This document shows positions 1-6,407 of a stretch of DNA of 33,300 nucleotides, one piece after another. Position numbers and translations under genes: made by a program. The notes under the pieces are model-generated. The model was not told the DNA's origin. It was given only the letters and a program-made list of their open reading frames with translations, and searched no databases. The stretch lies in contig JAZOVJ010000029.1 of the NCBI GenBank assembly GCA_045658645.1, positions 1 through 33,300 of the forward strand, written 5' to 3'. Every line of letters begins with the position of its first letter. The stretch's first letter is position 1. Source of the DNA: UBA1738 sp045658645 (GTDB taxonomy: Bacteria; Bacillota; Clostridia; UBA1381).

Positions 1-623
1 GAGTGCCTTTTAAGAATCAGGTTTGTATCTGCCGTTCCTGCGATGCCGTTGGTTCCTGAAATAGAATCCTGAGGATCCATTTCAAAACCTTTTTTAGCAT
101 GATGGACAAGTATAATTGCAATGTTATGCTTGTCAGCAAAAGCTTTGATCAAACCCATCTCTTTACAGTCATTTGCATAGAGAGAACTTTCCTTAAGACT
201 TCCTCGAATCTTTTGAAAAGTATCGATAACAATAAGACTGGTGTCAGGGTGTTCCTGCATAAAGTTTTCGAGCTGATCCAGCAGTCCCGAATCCAAATCA
301 CTTGCTGTCAAAGTGAAATGAATATTGTCGGGCACAGGCATATTCAGCTTTCGAAGTCTTGACTGAAGACGGTTCGGGCTGTCTTCGAGTGCCATGTATA
401 ACACCCCGCCTTTGTGAGTTTTAAAGTCCCATACATCAGTACCGTTTGCCACTGACAAACATAGCCACAGACTCATCCATGACTTACCGATTTTAGGACT
501 TCCTGCAAGGATATGAACGCCTGCAGAAATCATATCATCAATGATATATCTGACAGGTGTCAATTCCTTTTCCATTAAGTGCTTACCGTTTATAACAGAT
601 AAGCTTGTGTTGTAATTCATCAT
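1..623 (-). CDS. RepA-like AAA family ATPase (AAA_25 type), C-terminus outside window
   Basis: This is the first 207 codons of a hexameric-helicase-like ATPase of the RepA/AAA_25 kind common on plasmids and integrative elements, where it serves replication of the excised element. Walker A is GSPKIGKS at residues 41-48, an ALEDS segment follows at about 79-83, Walker B is LIVID at about 130-134, and a sensor-like ILVHH lies near 171. The start is the first of two ATGs behind a strong GGAGG ribosome-binding site at about 632-638. The gene runs off the left edge, so length and C-terminus are unknown. It is divergent from the DUF6076-like gene. It could instead be a phage-type or general AAA ATPase, but the motif set fits RepA best. 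Confidence 0.75.
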   Translation of the reverse strand, partial: MMNYNTSLSVINGKHLMEKELTPVRYIIDDMISAGVHILAGSPKIGKSWMSLWLCLSVANGTDVWDFKTHKGGVLYMALEDSPNRLQSRLRKLNMPVPDNIHFTLTASDLDSGLLDQLENFMQEHPDTSLIVIDTFQKIRGSLKESSLYANDCKEMGLIKAFADKHNIAIILVHHAKKGFEMDPQDSISGTNGIAGTADTNLILKRH

Positions 624-785
624 ATTGAATTACCTCCTTCATAAAAATATTTTTTTTGCACTTACCTTCGGTTACCGTTCCATTGCTCCTTCCGACCAAG
701 TTGTCCGCTCTTCCTTATATAATTTATATAAAGCGTCGTGGCGTGTATCTCTCACCGTGTAAGCTATTCAGTTGTCAAGGTTCAA

Positions 786-820
786 AATAGATAATGTAAA
801 TTACCTTTGCGTTATCCATT
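786..820. promoter_or_regulatory. Operator dyad copy 1
   Basis: The half-site AATAGATAATG (786-796) is followed by 13 bases and then CGTTATCCATT (810-820), which is the reverse complement of AATGGATAACG and matches the first arm at 9 of 11 positions. The same architecture with the same 24-base arm-to-arm spacing recurs at 845-879. It lies just upstream of the -35 box. Confidence 0.55.
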
Positions 821-832
821 GTAAACTAATTC

Positions 833-861
833 TTGACATTTGTCAATAGATGATATATAAT
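833..861 (+). promoter_or_regulatory. Sigma-A promoter of the DUF6076-like gene
   Basis: A consensus TTGACA (833-838), a 17-base spacer and a consensus TATAAT (856-861) lie about 70 bases before the ATG at 930. The -10 box sits inside operator dyad copy 2, so bound repressor would block RNA polymerase. Confidence 0.8.
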
Positions 862-879
862 TGTAACATATTATCCATT
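845..879. promoter_or_regulatory. Operator dyad copy 2, overlapping the -10 box
   Basis: AATAGATGATA (845-855), 13 bases, then TATTATCCATT (869-879, reverse complement AATGGATAATA). Arm sequence and spacing repeat copy 1. The centre coincides with the -10 hexamer at 856-861. The binding protein is not known; an element-encoded repressor or the downstream zinc-finger protein are candidates. Confidence 0.58.
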
Positions 880-929
880 CTATCTATTTTTCAATTCTGC
901 AGAATTAATAAGATGAGGTGAAAAACTAA

Positions 930-1907
930 ATGAAAATAACCGTTAAAGATCCGAACCATATATTAGACAACACATTTTATATTACCGCTTATTTCGGTAA
1001 TGATTATGTTCAGATTGAAGATCAATGTTATCAGCATAACGAAATATTAACAGAGCTTTTGAACTATGATTTTTCGGCTTTTTATACTTTGTTTGATGGA
1101 TTAAAATCAAATCATTTACATTCAAATACTGTATTATATGAAAAGACACTAACTGCTACAAATAAAAATCTGTCTGGTAATCCTATATTTAAAAAGCTTG
1201 GAATGAATACTTTTTTGAAAAACAGCAAACCAAATTTTGAATTTTATCAGGATTTATTTGAAAGCATTAAACTTATTCAAGATACCTACAAACATTTTTG
1301 CGATGCATTATATATACACAAAAAATCTTTAGCAGGTGAAGTAGATAAACGTCGGTATATTAATCTAGAGGCGTTTGCTAATTCTTCTATCTTTACCGGT
1401 GACTCAGACAGCTCTACAGCAGTCACTTGCTTTGAGGTTAAGCGTTCTTTCAAAACTAAATCACGGCAGTTATTTGAGAAAGTAACATTTACAAGGCTAA
1501 TAGATTTCATTTATGTCGATTTTTACAAAGGAATTATGAGAGACTTTTCGCCGAAGAAATGTAAGCTTTGCGGAAAATATTTTTTACAGGATAACGGACA
1601 TATATTTGAGTACTGCAATAATCCTTCTGAATCCAACCCTGCAAAAACTTGCAGAGAGATCGGTTCTAAGAAATCATTTGCGCAGAAATCAAAAAACGAT
1701 GAAATCTGGCAGATATATTTAAGGGCATATAAAAAATATCATTCAAGAAAGCAAAAAAAGCTTATGTCAGAGGAACAATTCGAGGAATGGAGATATAAAG
1801 CAGAGGATATTCGCGACCACGCACTTAGAGAGCGCGACAGATTAGTAAAAGAGAATAAACCTTTTGATATTGTGAAATACAAAGCAGATATAAATTTCAT
1901 TAAATAA
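930..1907 (+). CDS. DUF6076-like protein with C-terminal zinc-finger segment
   Basis: A 325-residue protein that resembles the DUF6076 family of Clostridia; no function is established. The N-terminal two thirds have no motif I recognise. Residues about 209-243 carry CKLC, then YC and a further C (in KTC), with an arrangement like CGNR-type zinc fingers, suggesting nucleic-acid binding. The C-terminal 90 residues are very rich in Lys, Arg and Glu and probably helical. The ATG follows a GAGGTG site with normal spacing. Expression should be tightly repressed, since two long operator dyads flank and overlap its promoter. It is a single-gene unit ending in a strong hairpin at 1921-1958. Family assignment is from memory; function is unknown. 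Confidence 0.65.
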   Translation: MKITVKDPNHILDNTFYITAYFGNDYVQIEDQCYQHNEILTELLNYDFSAFYTLFDGLKSNHLHSNTVLYEKTLTATNKNLSGNPIFKKLGMNTFLKNSKPNFEFYQDLFESIKLIQDTYKHFCDALYIHKKSLAGEVDKRRYINLEAFANSSIFTGDSDSSTAVTCFEVKRSFKTKSRQLFEKVTFTRLIDFIYVDFYKGIMRDFSPKKCKLCGKYFLQDNGHIFEYCNNPSESNPAKTCREIGSKKSFAQKSKNDEIWQIYLRAYKKYHSRKQKKLMSEEQFEEWRYKAEDIRDHALRERDRLVKENKPFDIVKYKADINFIK

Positions 1908-1920
1908 GACAAGTACAACG

Positions 1921-1959
1921 AAAACAGCCGATGCGAAAAATTTCGCATCGGCTGTTTTA
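1921..1959. terminator. Bidirectional terminator between convergent genes
   Basis: AAAACAGCCGATGCGAAA pairs perfectly with its complement ending at 1958, with T runs on both sides. It serves the plus-strand DUF6076-like gene and the minus-strand RelB-fusion gene. Its core AACAGCCGATGC recurs in the terminator at 2650-2679. Confidence 0.88.
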
Positions 1960-1969
1960 CTGCTTATTG

Positions 1970-2539
1970 TTAATATGAAATCCTATCCTTTAAGTACTTT
2001 GCAAAGCTAATTTTACTGCGAGTATCAGTAAACGAATTGTCTTCATACATAATCTGTAAATCAATTTGGCTTTTGTCTGCTCTTGAAACTAACTGATTAT
2101 ATCTAAATGTTTTTGCCGGTATTTCAAACAAATAAATTTCTTGGTGTACCCAGTCATTAAGAATTAGAAACCAGTCGCTGTCCAATACTTCAAAAGCAGG
2201 ATTTGCCCAGTAGTTATATGCCGTTTTGTTTTTTGAAGCAAAAGTAATATTGCCGTTGAAGGAATTACCATTGTTTCTAAATAAAGCGATAGCTTTATTT
2301 TTTGTCATTTTGATAGGCTCATCTGATGTTGCATCAGTAGTTGCTGTATCATTTGTTGCAGTGTTGCGGACAGGTGTTTTTACAGAATTATTGCTAAACA
2401 GGAAAGAGGCATTTCCCTCTCGTGTAATTCTTTTAAGCATCACCTTAATTGCAGACAGAATATCTAATCCCATTTCATCCAAAACCTCCTCAGCGTTTTC
2501 AACCAAATTTTTATCCATTTCAAGAATTAATTTTTTCAT
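1970..2539 (-). CDS. RelB/DinJ-type ribbon-helix-helix protein with extra C-terminal domain
   Basis: A 189-residue protein. Residues 1-50 have the pattern of RelB/DinJ antitoxins: a short beta strand (LILEMD), an alpha helix ending LDEMGLD, then SAIKVMLKRITREG and a hydrophobic FLF. Residues about 55-75 are a Thr/Asp-rich linker. Residues about 78-189 form a second domain with YNYWANP, DWFLILNDW and a closing KISFAKYLKDRISY that I cannot assign to a known fold. Classic RelB/DinJ proteins are about 90 residues, so this is a fusion. No toxin gene lies beside it; the next gene downstream is convergent. It sits behind its own promoter with a 10-bp-phased repeat array, so autorepression by the N-terminal domain is likely. 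Whether the C-terminal part is a toxin, effector or ligand sensor is open. Confidence 0.7.
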   Translation of the reverse strand: MKKLILEMDKNLVENAEEVLDEMGLDILSAIKVMLKRITREGNASFLFSNNSVKTPVRNTATNDTATTDATSDEPIKMTKNKAIALFRNNGNSFNGNITFASKNKTAYNYWANPAFEVLDSDWFLILNDWVHQEIYLFEIPAKTFRYNQLVSRADKSQIDLQIMYEDNSFTDTRSKISFAKYLKDRISY

Positions 2540-2569
2540 TCATTTAACCTCCTGTTTTAATATGACCCT

Positions 2570-2598
2570 ATTATAACATGTTAAAGTATGTTTGTCAA
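2570..2598 (-). promoter_or_regulatory. Sigma-A promoter of the RelB-type fusion gene
   Basis: On the minus strand TTGACA (2593-2598) and TATAAT (2570-2575) are separated by 17 bases. A GGAGG site lies at about 2547-2552, before the ATG at 2539. The repeat array at 2577-2642 overlaps the -35 box and spacer. Confidence 0.85.
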
Positions 2599-2642
2599 TG
2601 TTTTTTTATGTTTTTGCATGTTTGAATAAAATATTTTATGTT
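2577..2642. repeat. 10-bp-phased ATGTT operator array
   Basis: On the + strand ATG recurs at 2578, 2588, 2598, 2608 and 2618, then, after one skipped turn, at 2638. Each copy is followed by TT, with TTT at most copies. The period is exactly 10 bases, so all copies face the same side of the helix. The array begins next to the -10 box and covers the -35. Phased short repeats are how several ribbon-helix-helix repressors bind cooperatively, which fits the gene it controls. Confidence 0.7.
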
Positions 2643-2649
2643 TATACAA

Positions 2650-2680
2650 GAACAGCCGATGCAGACGCATCGGCTGTTTG
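2650..2680. terminator. Terminator at the 3' end of the GIY-YIG operon
   Basis: AACAGCCGATGC (2651-2662), loop AGAC-like, then GCATCGGCTGTT, downstream of the minus-strand stop at 2705. The arms repeat those of the hairpin at 1921-1958 almost exactly. Confidence 0.8.
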
Positions 2681-2704
2681 GTTTATATTCTTAAAATTTA
2701 TTTA

Positions 2705-3835
2705 TCAATCATTGTACGGAGACAAATATGTAATAGGATTTTGTGCAGACTGATTTGCCTTTAAATCAACTATGGATTTATGCAAATAAAATTGTCCATC
2801 CTCATCAAGTTTTTTATAATCTTCACACACAAAATAGATTCGGTTTTTTAATCTTTCGTAATCTTCATCGGCTAATATTTCACGTTGAGGAGCATTAATC
2901 TTTTCGTGAATATAATGCCACTCATCAGGCTTATATACAGCAACAATTAATCCGTTATAAACACCAAATACATATTCTATCTTTCTTGTTTTAATCGAAT
3001 TCAAAGACGCTTTCCAGTAACCTCTCACTGCATCATACAATTCATCATCGCTCATATCCCGTCGATAAAGTTTGTTAATTTTAATTACGAGTATGCCATG
3101 TTTTATATCTTCCATTTGTAACGGAGTTGCACCATATAACAGTTCAAACTCTTCTACCGACAATGATTCATGCACATGATGCCCCGAAACTTCGTTGGTT
3201 AATTTCATATCAGGAATATAATTGAGCAAGTTTATTAATGTTGCTTCAGAGGCAAAAGCCTCCACTTCACTTAACCCCCAGTTAACAATTAGCCTTTTAA
3301 CTACAAATCCATCTTTTTCGATTTCTTGAATTTTATGAAGTTTTGCTTTTTCAGATTTCGGTGTTTTCCCACTTTCTATTTCATGGGAAAAGACTCTATT
3401 TCCAGTTCCTTTACCAATGTAAAAAACCTTTTCGTTTCTCGGATCAATAAGTGCATACACATAAAATCCATTCAACGAATCAAGTGCTTTTTCAGAGAAA
3501 CAACTTATTGATTTTGTATTCATTGATGCTAATAAGGTAATGATACGCTCAATAATAGGCTTAACTTGACCGGAGCGCTCTCTTCTTTCAAAGCTACCAT
3601 TACTAAAATGATCTTCTCTTAATAACATTGTAAGCAACGCACAACACAAGTCATAATCAGCAGTAGGCAAACGCAAAAGTTCGGTATCACAATCAATTGG
3701 ATGCGTAGTAGAAAAGTCATAATAATTTGTTTTCAACGCATCACATTTTTCTAAAATATCATAAAACAATTCAACACGTAATAATTCTGTACTATTAAGT
3801 TTTTGAAATAATGCTATTTTTTCATTTATGTTCAT
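2705..3835 (-). CDS. Multidomain GIY-YIG (LEM-3-like) nuclease-family protein
   Basis: A 376-residue protein of three parts. Residues about 1-100 look like a DUF6508-type domain, with RLPTADYDLCCALLTMLLRE and a following HFSNGSFERRERSG. Residues about 122-215 form a GIY-YIG domain of the LEM-3/ANKLE1 kind, with YVYALIDP, FYIGKGTGNRVFSH and a downstream SEATLINLL that provides the conserved Glu. Residues about 225-376 are an uncharacterised C-terminal domain. GIY-YIG domains cut DNA; the fusion suggests a targeted or regulated nuclease. Its ATG overlaps the stop of the rhodanese lipoprotein gene (ATGA at 3832-3835), so translation is coupled. It is the last gene of a five-gene operon. Domain names are from pattern memory; the physiological target is unknown. 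Confidence 0.68.
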   Translation of the reverse strand: MNINEKIALFQKLNSTELLRVELFYDILEKCDALKTNYYDFSTTHPIDCDTELLRLPTADYDLCCALLTMLLREDHFSNGSFERRERSGQVKPIIERIITLLASMNTKSISCFSEKALDSLNGFYVYALIDPRNEKVFYIGKGTGNRVFSHEIESGKTPKSEKAKLHKIQEIEKDGFVVKRLIVNWGLSEVEAFASEATLINLLNYIPDMKLTNEVSGHHVHESLSVEEFELLYGATPLQMEDIKHGILVIKINKLYRRDMSDDELYDAVRGYWKASLNSIKTRKIEYVFGVYNGLIVAVYKPDEWHYIHEKINAPQREILADEDYERLKNRIYFVCEDYKKLDEDGQFYLHKSIVDLKANQSAQNPITYLSPYND

Positions 3836-4278
3836 TTTTCTACCTCATACGGCCAGTCGATAATACCGCCGAACTCTTTTACATTGGTGTATCCAAGTTT
3901 TGCAAGACTTTCAGCTGCAATTTTGCTTCGTCTGCCTGAACGGCAATATACTAAAATCAGCTTGTCCTTATCATGTAACATTTCTTCGGCTTTATTTTCA
4001 ATTTCGGTATATGGAATTAAGATTGCTCCTGCGATGTGTCCCTCGTCAAATTCGTCTTGTTCTCTTGTATCTAAAATAATGTATTCCTCGCCCGAGTCCA
4101 TTATCTTTTTCGCCTCTTCAGGCGTAATTTGCTCGTACATTGCTTTTTCTCCTTTTTCTGCTACTATTATTGAAGTCGGACCATCCGCTCCGCCGATAAT
4201 TCCTATACTGCTATCGTTTCCGCAGGCGGCAAGAATGATGCAGAGAATAGCCGATATAATACACAATATTTTCTTCAT
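3832..4278 (-). CDS. Rhodanese-like lipoprotein
   Basis: A 148-residue protein with a lipoprotein signal peptide (lipobox LAAC, Cys19), so it should be anchored outside the membrane. A short segment GIIGGADGPTSIIV (about 26-39) follows, resembling a conserved stretch of Na+-translocating decarboxylase beta subunits. Residues about 48-148 are a single rhodanese domain with LDTRE, DEGHIAGA and the active-site loop CRSGRRS, whose Cys would carry the persulfide. Single-domain rhodaneses handle sulfane sulfur or, in arsenic islands, may touch thiol or arsenate chemistry. It lies 21 bases after the HNH gene and overlaps the GIY-YIG gene by four bases. An internal ATG before YEQITPEE could give a cytoplasmic form without the signal peptide, but it has no obvious ribosome-binding site. 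Confidence 0.85.
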   Translation of the reverse strand: MKKILCIISAILCIILAACGNDSSIGIIGGADGPTSIIVAEKGEKAMYEQITPEEAKKIMDSGEEYIILDTREQDEFDEGHIAGAILIPYTEIENKAEEMLHDKDKLILVYCRSGRRSKIAAESLAKLGYTNVKEFGGIIDWPYEVEK

Positions 4279-4299
4279 AAGATCACCTTCACTTTACCA

Positions 4300-4734
4300 T
4301 TATTCTGAATCGCTCTTTCCAATATTGCATTTAGAACATAATGTTTGCAAATTTTCGAGAGTCGATTCTCCGCCCTTTGACCACGGTATAATGTGATCAA
4401 TATGTAATTCAACCGATGGATCTTTCGCAGGTGATGCACCACAAGCACAGCATTTAAAATTATCTCGTTTTAAAACTTGATAACGTAACTTATCTGAAAT
4501 TGCACGTGTGTTTCTTTTGATATTTATCGTTGAATTTCTCTGCCTTTTATTTGTTATCCCACAAGCAGGACATTTTCTTAACCAAATATCGCAACCATTA
4601 GCAAGGTACTTATGGCCACAATCAAGGCACTCCATTTCATAACTCTTCGCGCTTACATGGGTTTCAGAAATGCCTCTGTATCCGAGATTTTTCTGATTGT
4701 TTTTGTTAATATATCCCACATCTGTTGTTTTCAT
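4300..4734 (-). CDS. HNH endonuclease with N-terminal zinc ribbon
   Basis: A 144-residue protein. Residues about 36-60 hold two CxxC pairs (CLDC, CPAC), a zinc ribbon. Residues about 84-144 form an HNH nuclease domain: LRYQVLKRDNFKCCACG, then HIDHIIPWSKGG, NLQTLC and a final CxxCN that closes the zinc-bound fold. The catalytic His (HIDH) and Asn (ENLQ) are present, so it should be active. The ATG at 4734 has GGAG in front. It lies 40 bases after the PAS gene with no terminator between, inside the RibD-PAS-HNH-rhodanese-GIY operon. Such small HNH proteins are common on phages and islands; function here could be defence, homing or repair. Confidence 0.85.
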   Translation of the reverse strand: MKTTDVGYINKNNQKNLGYRGISETHVSAKSYEMECLDCGHKYLANGCDIWLRKCPACGITNKRQRNSTINIKRNTRAISDKLRYQVLKRDNFKCCACGASPAKDPSVELHIDHIIPWSKGGESTLENLQTLCSKCNIGKSDSE

Positions 4735-4774
4735 ATTTATTCTCCTATTTTCACATTCTTCTGCAAATTCAATT

Positions 4775-5137
4775 TTATCTTATTGGCTCATAAAGTCCTG
4801 CTGTTTCTCTATTTCTATACTCGTGCTTTTCGTAATATCCTATTAAAGTACCGTCATCATCACGAAGAGCGACCATATACACATCCTTGTTTTCATCGTC
4901 ATTGCGATAGGTGTATATGATGTTATTATCCTTGCTTTGCTTAAACCACGCAATCACCTTATCTATCATTTCATTAGCTTTTGGCGGATGGCAGTCTTTA
5001 ATACTTGCACCTGTTAAATCCTTGTGATAACGCTCTATTGCACAAGGATTCATATAAACAATGATATTGTCCATATCGCAAACAACCACAGGAGCCGTGT
5101 CCTGGTCTAATACGCTTTTTAATAATTTATTTAACAT
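4775..5137 (-). CDS. PAS domain protein
   Basis: A 120-residue single PAS domain (about 10-108): APVVVCDMDNIIVYMNP is the typical first strands and helix, DCHPPKANEMI matches the motif seen in DUF438-associated PAS domains, and DDGTLIGYYEKHEYR is the final beta hairpin. No output domain is fused, so it presumably senses a ligand, redox state or haem and acts through a partner. The start lies one base after the stop of the RibD-like gene, and its ribosome-binding site (AAGGTGG) is inside that gene, so the two are translationally coupled. Confidence 0.8.
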   Translation of the reverse strand: MLNKLLKSVLDQDTAPVVVCDMDNIIVYMNPCAIERYHKDLTGASIKDCHPPKANEMIDKVIAWFKQSKDNNIIYTYRNDDENKDVYMVALRDDDGTLIGYYEKHEYRNRETAGLYEPIR

Positions 5138-5138
5138 T

Positions 5139-5837
5139 TTATTTCGCCACCTTTTTATAATTCATCCATACAACATCATCGTATTGCTTGATTTCTTTCA
5201 ATTTAAAGTCTGACGCTATGCTGTCCATAAATAACGGCTTGTCATTCCCATCTGCAATAATTGGTGCGACAACAAGACTAAGCTCGTCAATTACATCTGC
5301 ACGCTGAAAATATCCATTTACAATGCTTCCACCCTCTAAAAGAAGACAGTTTATGCCCATAAGATTTTTGAGTTTTCCAAGAGCGATTTTAACATCAATC
5401 TCGTTTTCGCCTGCAAAGATATACGGAATCTCTATACTCTGCAGATAGGCAAGATAACGCCCATCAACCTGCTCGGTTAAAACTTCTATTATCTGTGCAT
5501 CGCCATAGCCAGGGTCTTCGTCGATAATCTTGCTCGTTTTCCAACCAAGTTTTCCTTTTGGATCAAAGCTAACTGCATAAAATGCCAACAAATTGTCAGG
5601 GATAAAATCATCTTTATTTTTAACAGGCTCGTACTTTGTTAGATCGGGATACCATCTGTTTGTGAAACTGCTTTCCATAGTTACACGACCACAAATAAAG
5701 CCGTCAGCTTTATAGTTGCGGTTGATTTCATAGTATATTTCTGTTGCCTTTTCACATTCCGGTCGGGACAAAAATTCTCCCGTAACTTTTCCGTCTATTG
5801 ATGTCACCATGTGACAGATTATGTGCGGTCTGTTCAT
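5139..5837 (-). CDS. RibD C-terminal/dihydrofolate-reductase-fold oxidoreductase
   Basis: A 232-residue NADPH-dependent reductase of the RibD_C/DHFR-like fold. The N-terminus has HMVTSIDGKVTG, the usual substrate-side strand, followed by FICGRVTMESS. LLLEGGSIVNGYFQRADVIDEL near 165-187 is the signature of the family and binds the nicotinamide cofactor. There is no deaminase domain and no other riboflavin gene, so it is probably not a true riboflavin enzyme but one of the many stand-alone reductases of unknown substrate. It is the first gene of a five-gene minus-strand operon, behind a promoter at 5903-5931 with an 11-bp operator dyad. Confidence 0.8.
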   Translation of the reverse strand: MNRPHIICHMVTSIDGKVTGEFLSRPECEKATEIYYEINRNYKADGFICGRVTMESSFTNRWYPDLTKYEPVKNKDDFIPDNLLAFYAVSFDPKGKLGWKTSKIIDEDPGYGDAQIIEVLTEQVDGRYLAYLQSIEIPYIFAGENEIDVKIALGKLKNLMGINCLLLEGGSIVNGYFQRADVIDELSLVVAPIIADGNDKPLFMDSIASDFKLKEIKQYDDVVWMNYKKVAK

Positions 5838-5892
5838 AACATCATAACCTTTCTGATTTTATTTTAATCTGTAATGCCCTTAATAACCTTTC

Positions 5893-5931
5893 TTTCCCTT
5901 AAATATTACCACTTTTTAAGGGAAAAGTCAA
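5893..5931 (-). promoter_or_regulatory. Promoter with 11-bp operator dyad for the RibD-to-GIY operon
   Basis: On the minus strand TTGACT (5926-5931) and TAATAT (5903-5908) are 17 bases apart. TTTCCCTTAAA (5893-5903) and TTTAAGGGAAA (5915-5925) form a perfect 11-bp inverted repeat with an 11-base spacer, filling the gap between the two hexamers and touching the -10. A dimeric repressor, or a MerR-type factor acting in the spacer, is expected. Confidence 0.72.
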
Positions 5932-6001
5932 AGAATCAAGCAAATTTACCCTTATTTATTGTTTGTTTTCAAGGTAAAGTTATTTTCGCCTTAAAAGAGA
6001 A

Positions 6002-6025
6002 AGCCAATGCAAAATCGCATTGGCT
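6002..6025. terminator. Terminator of the arsenic operon
   Basis: AGCCAATGC and GCATTGGCT with a six-base loop, directly after the arsC stop at 6030. It varies by one pair from the AGCCGATGC arms of the island terminators at 1921-1958 and 2650-2680. It lacks a strong T run in the minus direction. Confidence 0.6.
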
Positions 6026-6029
6026 GAAA

Positions 6030-6407
6030 TTATTTAAGCTCTAATATTTTCTCTTTAATTCTATTGGCGGTCTTGATAAATTCCTCATCGCTTTTACCCG
6101 TGGGATCATCAAGTCCGAAGTCTATACGCTCTTTGCAAGGGATATTCGGGCAACTGACATTGCACCCCATGGTGATAACAATATCAGGTGTAGGAACATC
6201 CGAAATCAGTTTTGAATACTGACTCGACATATCAATGTCGAAATACTCTTTCATAATCCGCACCGCATCTTGATTTATCTGTGGTTTTGTTTCTGTCCCT
6301 GCTGAATAGCAGTCGTACTTTTCTGAAAGATACGCTTTTCCAAAAGCTTCTGCCATCTGACTTCGACAAGAATTATGAACACATATAAATGCTATTTTCT
6401 TTTTCAT
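6030..6407 (-). CDS. arsC: Arsenate reductase, thioredoxin-coupled (LMW phosphatase fold)
   Basis: A 125-residue cytoplasmic enzyme that reduces arsenate to arsenite. The phosphatase P-loop is CVHNSCRS (nucleophile about Cys9, Arg about 15). The redox relay is in GCNVSCPNIPC near 78-90, matching the extra cysteines of thioredoxin-dependent ArsC. DDPTGKSDEEF gives the general acid Asp. Length is normal for the family (about 130). The start overlaps the preceding thioredoxin-like gene by four bases (ATGA), so electron donor and enzyme are translated together. It is the last gene of arsR-arsP-trx-arsC. Confidence 0.9.
   Translation of the reverse strand: MKKKIAFICVHNSCRSQMAEAFGKAYLSEKYDCYSAGTETKPQINQDAVRIMKEYFDIDMSSQYSKLISDVPTPDIVITMGCNVSCPNIPCKERIDFGLDDPTGKSDEEFIKTANRIKEKILELK

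Larger units (their letters stand above)
624..929. other. Intergenic region with divergent regulatory DNA
   Basis: About 306 bases separate the divergent RepA-like and DUF6076-like genes. The right half holds a perfect sigma-A promoter and two copies of a 35-bp operator dyad, listed separately. The left half is the leader of the minus-strand gene. It contains a TTGACA on the minus strand near 774-779 without a good -10 at the right distance, and an AT-rich stretch at 717-732. I see no further open reading frame of useful length. Confidence 0.6.

Noticed and set aside
99..362. Open frame of 87 codons on the + strand
   Set aside because: It is antisense to the RepA-like ATPase, has no ribosome-binding site and no recognisable domain.
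660..700. Three-codon leader peptide ATG GAA CGG TAA on the minus strand before the RepA-like gene
   Set aside because: It has an AAGGAG site in front, but a three-codon frame can arise by chance and there is no attenuator hairpin to support it.
2577..2642. CRISPR-like or iteron array
   Set aside because: The repeat unit is only about 6 bases with a 10-base period, there are no spacers, and it overlaps a promoter, so an operator array is the better reading.
3832..4278. Fragment of a Na+-translocating decarboxylase beta subunit
   Set aside because: Only a dozen residues match; the rest is a complete rhodanese domain behind a lipoprotein signal.
5139..5837. Riboflavin biosynthesis gene ribD
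   Set aside because: There is no deaminase domain and no rib neighbours or FMN riboswitch; only the reductase fold is present.
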